A DNA stretch of 29,778 nt, from positions 1 to 29,778 of the IMG/VR virus record IMGVR_UViG_3300005253_000643, one strand, 5' to 3'. The translations under genes and the position numbers were made by a program. Positions 28,770 through 29,778 of this stretch are shown here, in pieces (the first letter of the stretch is position 1; the number at the start of each line of letters is the position of its first letter). Source of the DNA: a virus. The notes under the pieces are model-generated. The model was given only the letters and a program-made list of their open reading frames with translations. It was not told the origin of the DNA and made no database searches.

Positions 28770-29183
28770 TTATACTTCTTCTCGCGCGCCTATTGCAGCT
28801 TCGCGTAATTGCAATATATCGACTAATTCCTGGACCCTGAAACGATTTAAGGTTATTCGCTTGTCGTCTGGTAAATCCTCTGCCAGGGCTTCAGCTATAT
28901 GACTAACAGCCCTAACATGTGTTTGTAACTGCCTGATTATCTGCACAGCCTCCCATAAACAATTTCCCTTACGATAAGCATAAAGACCCATATTGTCCAC
29001 CTTCTTGCAATACTCCTCTATCTGTTCAGGTGTGAATTGCTGTAAGTCGGGCTTATCAGGCGTACTTACGTCGTTTCCGTAGTGTCCGGATCGTACTTCC
29101 GCTAACATCTCGGCAGTTGTCCCTTGAATGCCGGAGGTTAACTCTCGCGCCCTGATACCTCTTTCTGCTATGGTTTCACCCAT
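28770..29183 (-). CDS. hypothetical 137-aa helical protein
   Basis: The protein starts 'MGETIAERGIRARELTSGIQ', continues 'FTPEQIEEYCKKVDNMGLYA' (about 50-69), and has long C-terminal helices, 'IIRQLQTHVRAVSHIAEALA' (about 82-101) and 'NRFRVQELVDILQLREAAIG'. It is soluble, charged and largely alpha-helical, possibly dimeric. Its start lies 16 bases inside the preceding gene. No motif identifies it; a regulatory or host-interaction role is only possible. Confidence 0.6.
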   Translation of the reverse strand: MGETIAERGIRARELTSGIQGTTAEMLAEVRSGHYGNDVSTPDKPDLQQFTPEQIEEYCKKVDNMGLYAYRKGNCLWEAVQIIRQLQTHVRAVSHIAEALAEDLPDDKRITLNRFRVQELVDILQLREAAIGAREEV

Positions 29184-29344
29184 TCAATCACCGCTTTCTG
29201 CCCAAATTTCCGCCTTTTCGCCAATTTGCGCATGATTTTCAGAATCCCCCTTGTTTTTTCATCTCTCGGTTCAATCCAGTGGTATTCTTCTGGTTCGCCA
29301 AATCCGTTTTGGATTGTATCAAACACTTCTGTTAGTCTACCCAT
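29168..29344 (-). CDS. hypothetical 58-aa basic protein
   Basis: The product begins 'MGRLTEVFDTIQNGFGEPEE' and ends with a basic helix 'ILKIMRKLAKRRKFGQKAVI' (about 34-53). The ribosome-binding site (AAGGA) is rather far, 13 bases from the ATG. An opposite-strand frame of 113 codons overlaps the gene and is regarded as a shadow. It is the first gene of the right-hand minus cluster, directly downstream of a dyad-rich intergenic region. Possible nucleic-acid binding is suggested by charge only. Confidence 0.5.
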   Translation of the reverse strand: MGRLTEVFDTIQNGFGEPEEYHWIEPRDEKTRGILKIMRKLAKRRKFGQKAVIEWVKP

Positions 29345-29607
29345 CGTAGCACGAATCCTTTTTTCTTATGCGCCGTCTTATTTAAGGGCCGCACCTACTA
29401 CTGCCTTTGCGTCCCTGTCAGGCTCTTTACAGTGTGTAGTACTTGCTCTACAGGTACTCTTTAATCATCTGTTAGCAGGATTTGTTAATTTCAGTACGAC
29501 CTGCCACGGGCCCTTGCGTGTGTTCACTGATGGGGAGACCTTCCTTGTTTATCGTCGGGAAGTGTGATTACACAACCGACACCTGTAAGTTTACCAGATA
29601 ATATATA
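29345..29607. other. dyad-rich intergenic region without a convincing gene
   Basis: No open frame with a leader was found in this stretch. It contains AGTAC...GTACT and an overlapping GTAG...CTAC inverted repeat (about 29,431-29,458). It also has an imperfect dyad GTCGG-gaag-TGTG-atta-CACA-a-CCGAC (29,554-29,580), and AGTTTACCAGA at 29,588-29,598, which matches the terminator stem further on. It would be the upstream control region of the minus cluster, but no strong -35/-10 pair was seen. Confidence 0.5.
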
Positions 29608-29659
29608 AAAAGGGCTACCAGAGTAAAGTTCTGGTAAACTCACTCCCGGCAGCCCTTTT
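29608..29659 (-). terminator. branched, two-way terminator with a competing hairpin
   Basis: AAAAGGGCT (29,608-29,616) pairs with AGCCCTTTT (29,651-29,659). Inside, TACCAGA (29,616-29,622) pairs with TCTGGTA (29,630-29,636). Runs of T's follow on both strands. It lies 16 bases beyond the stop of the partial gene at the right edge. An extra copy, AGTTTACCAGA at 29,588-29,598, pairs with 29,630-29,640 over 11 bp and excludes the main stem. Confidence 0.75.
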
Positions 29660-29675
29660 ATTTCGTTGCTTCTAT

Positions 29676-29778
29676 TCATTCCTGAACCGCCCCTTGACGC
29701 AGAGACGCCATCACCTTGTCAATCCCAACACCTTCAGCGGCCGGGTGTGTTCCATAAATTTTATCGCCACCAAAAAGC
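29676..29778 (-). CDS. C-terminal 33 codons of a gene entering from the right edge
   Basis: The frame is open from the window edge to TGA at 29,676-29,678. The visible C-terminus contains 'GGDKIYGTHPAAEGVGIDKV' followed by 'MASLRQGAVQE'. There is not enough sequence to name the product. A terminator immediately downstream on the same strand supports a real gene end. Its main part lies outside this window. Confidence 0.6.
   Translation of the reverse strand, partial: LFGGDKIYGTHPAAEGVGIDKVMASLRQGAVQE

Noticed and set aside
29226-29567. 113-codon plus-strand frame
   Set aside because: It overlaps the 58-aa minus gene and the dyad-rich gap, has no Shine-Dalgarno, and its composition is that of a chance frame.
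1-29778. CRISPR array, tRNA, rRNA or insertion sequence
   Set aside because: No regularly spaced repeats, cloverleaf sequences, rRNA segments or transposase-like proteins were seen on either strand.

Overview
The window is part of a tailed double-stranded DNA bacteriophage with a short, podovirus-like tail. Almost all of it is protein-coding, with overlapping stop/start codons, Shine-Dalgarno leaders and rho-independent terminators, so the host is a bacterium. Nothing in the sequence identifies that host. No integrase, tRNA, rRNA, insertion sequence or CRISPR array was seen, and no DNA or RNA polymerase, endolysin or holin lies in this part of the genome.

Read along the minus strand from about 26,250 down to 1, the window carries a packaging and virion module. 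It holds a small terminase subunit, about a dozen tiny unknown genes (including a lipoprotein and a Trp-rich cationic peptide), and a free-standing triple zinc-motif protein closed by a terminator. Next come the large terminase, a proline-rich protein, portal, a Bbp19-like protein, scaffold, a small Cys4 protein, major capsid protein and a capsid-associated protein, followed by a strong UUCG-loop terminator. After that come several small virion proteins, a LamG-like protein, a gp11-like tail adaptor, the nozzle (gp12-like) locus, a GNAT protein in the position of T7 gp13, three putative internal/ejection proteins in the gp14-gp15-gp16 positions, and tail-fibre and LamG-like proteins running off the left edge. 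The T7-like order (gp8, scaffold, capsid, gp11, gp12, gp13, gp14, gp15, gp16, fibres) supports many calls where sequence similarity is weak.

The most unusual structure is at 8,484-13,221. The conserved first 60 residues of the nozzle family (GGE...D.R.D..K...GCR.LENF.P...G...RRPGT.FV) form a separate tiny gene. The continuation that should follow directly (R-M-M-P-F-I-F-S, then Y-x-I-E-F-G) appears only at residue 339 of a 1131-aa protein, after about 2.2 kb carrying three small genes and a 338-codon beta-rich, adhesin-like N-terminus. The tail gene therefore looks split by a cassette, with its larger part fused to an adhesin.

From about 26,380 to 28,300 a plus-strand operon begins at a near-perfect sigma70-type promoter (TTGACA-N17-TATAGT), carries seven small proteins of unknown role, and ends at a strong terminator. 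Four of the seven genes share a leader resembling CCTTTTTTAGGAG. This is probably the early or host-takeover side. Right of it, a second minus-strand cluster of four small genes is preceded by a dyad-rich intergenic region, a two-way terminator with a competing hairpin, and the last 33 codons of a gene entering from the right edge.
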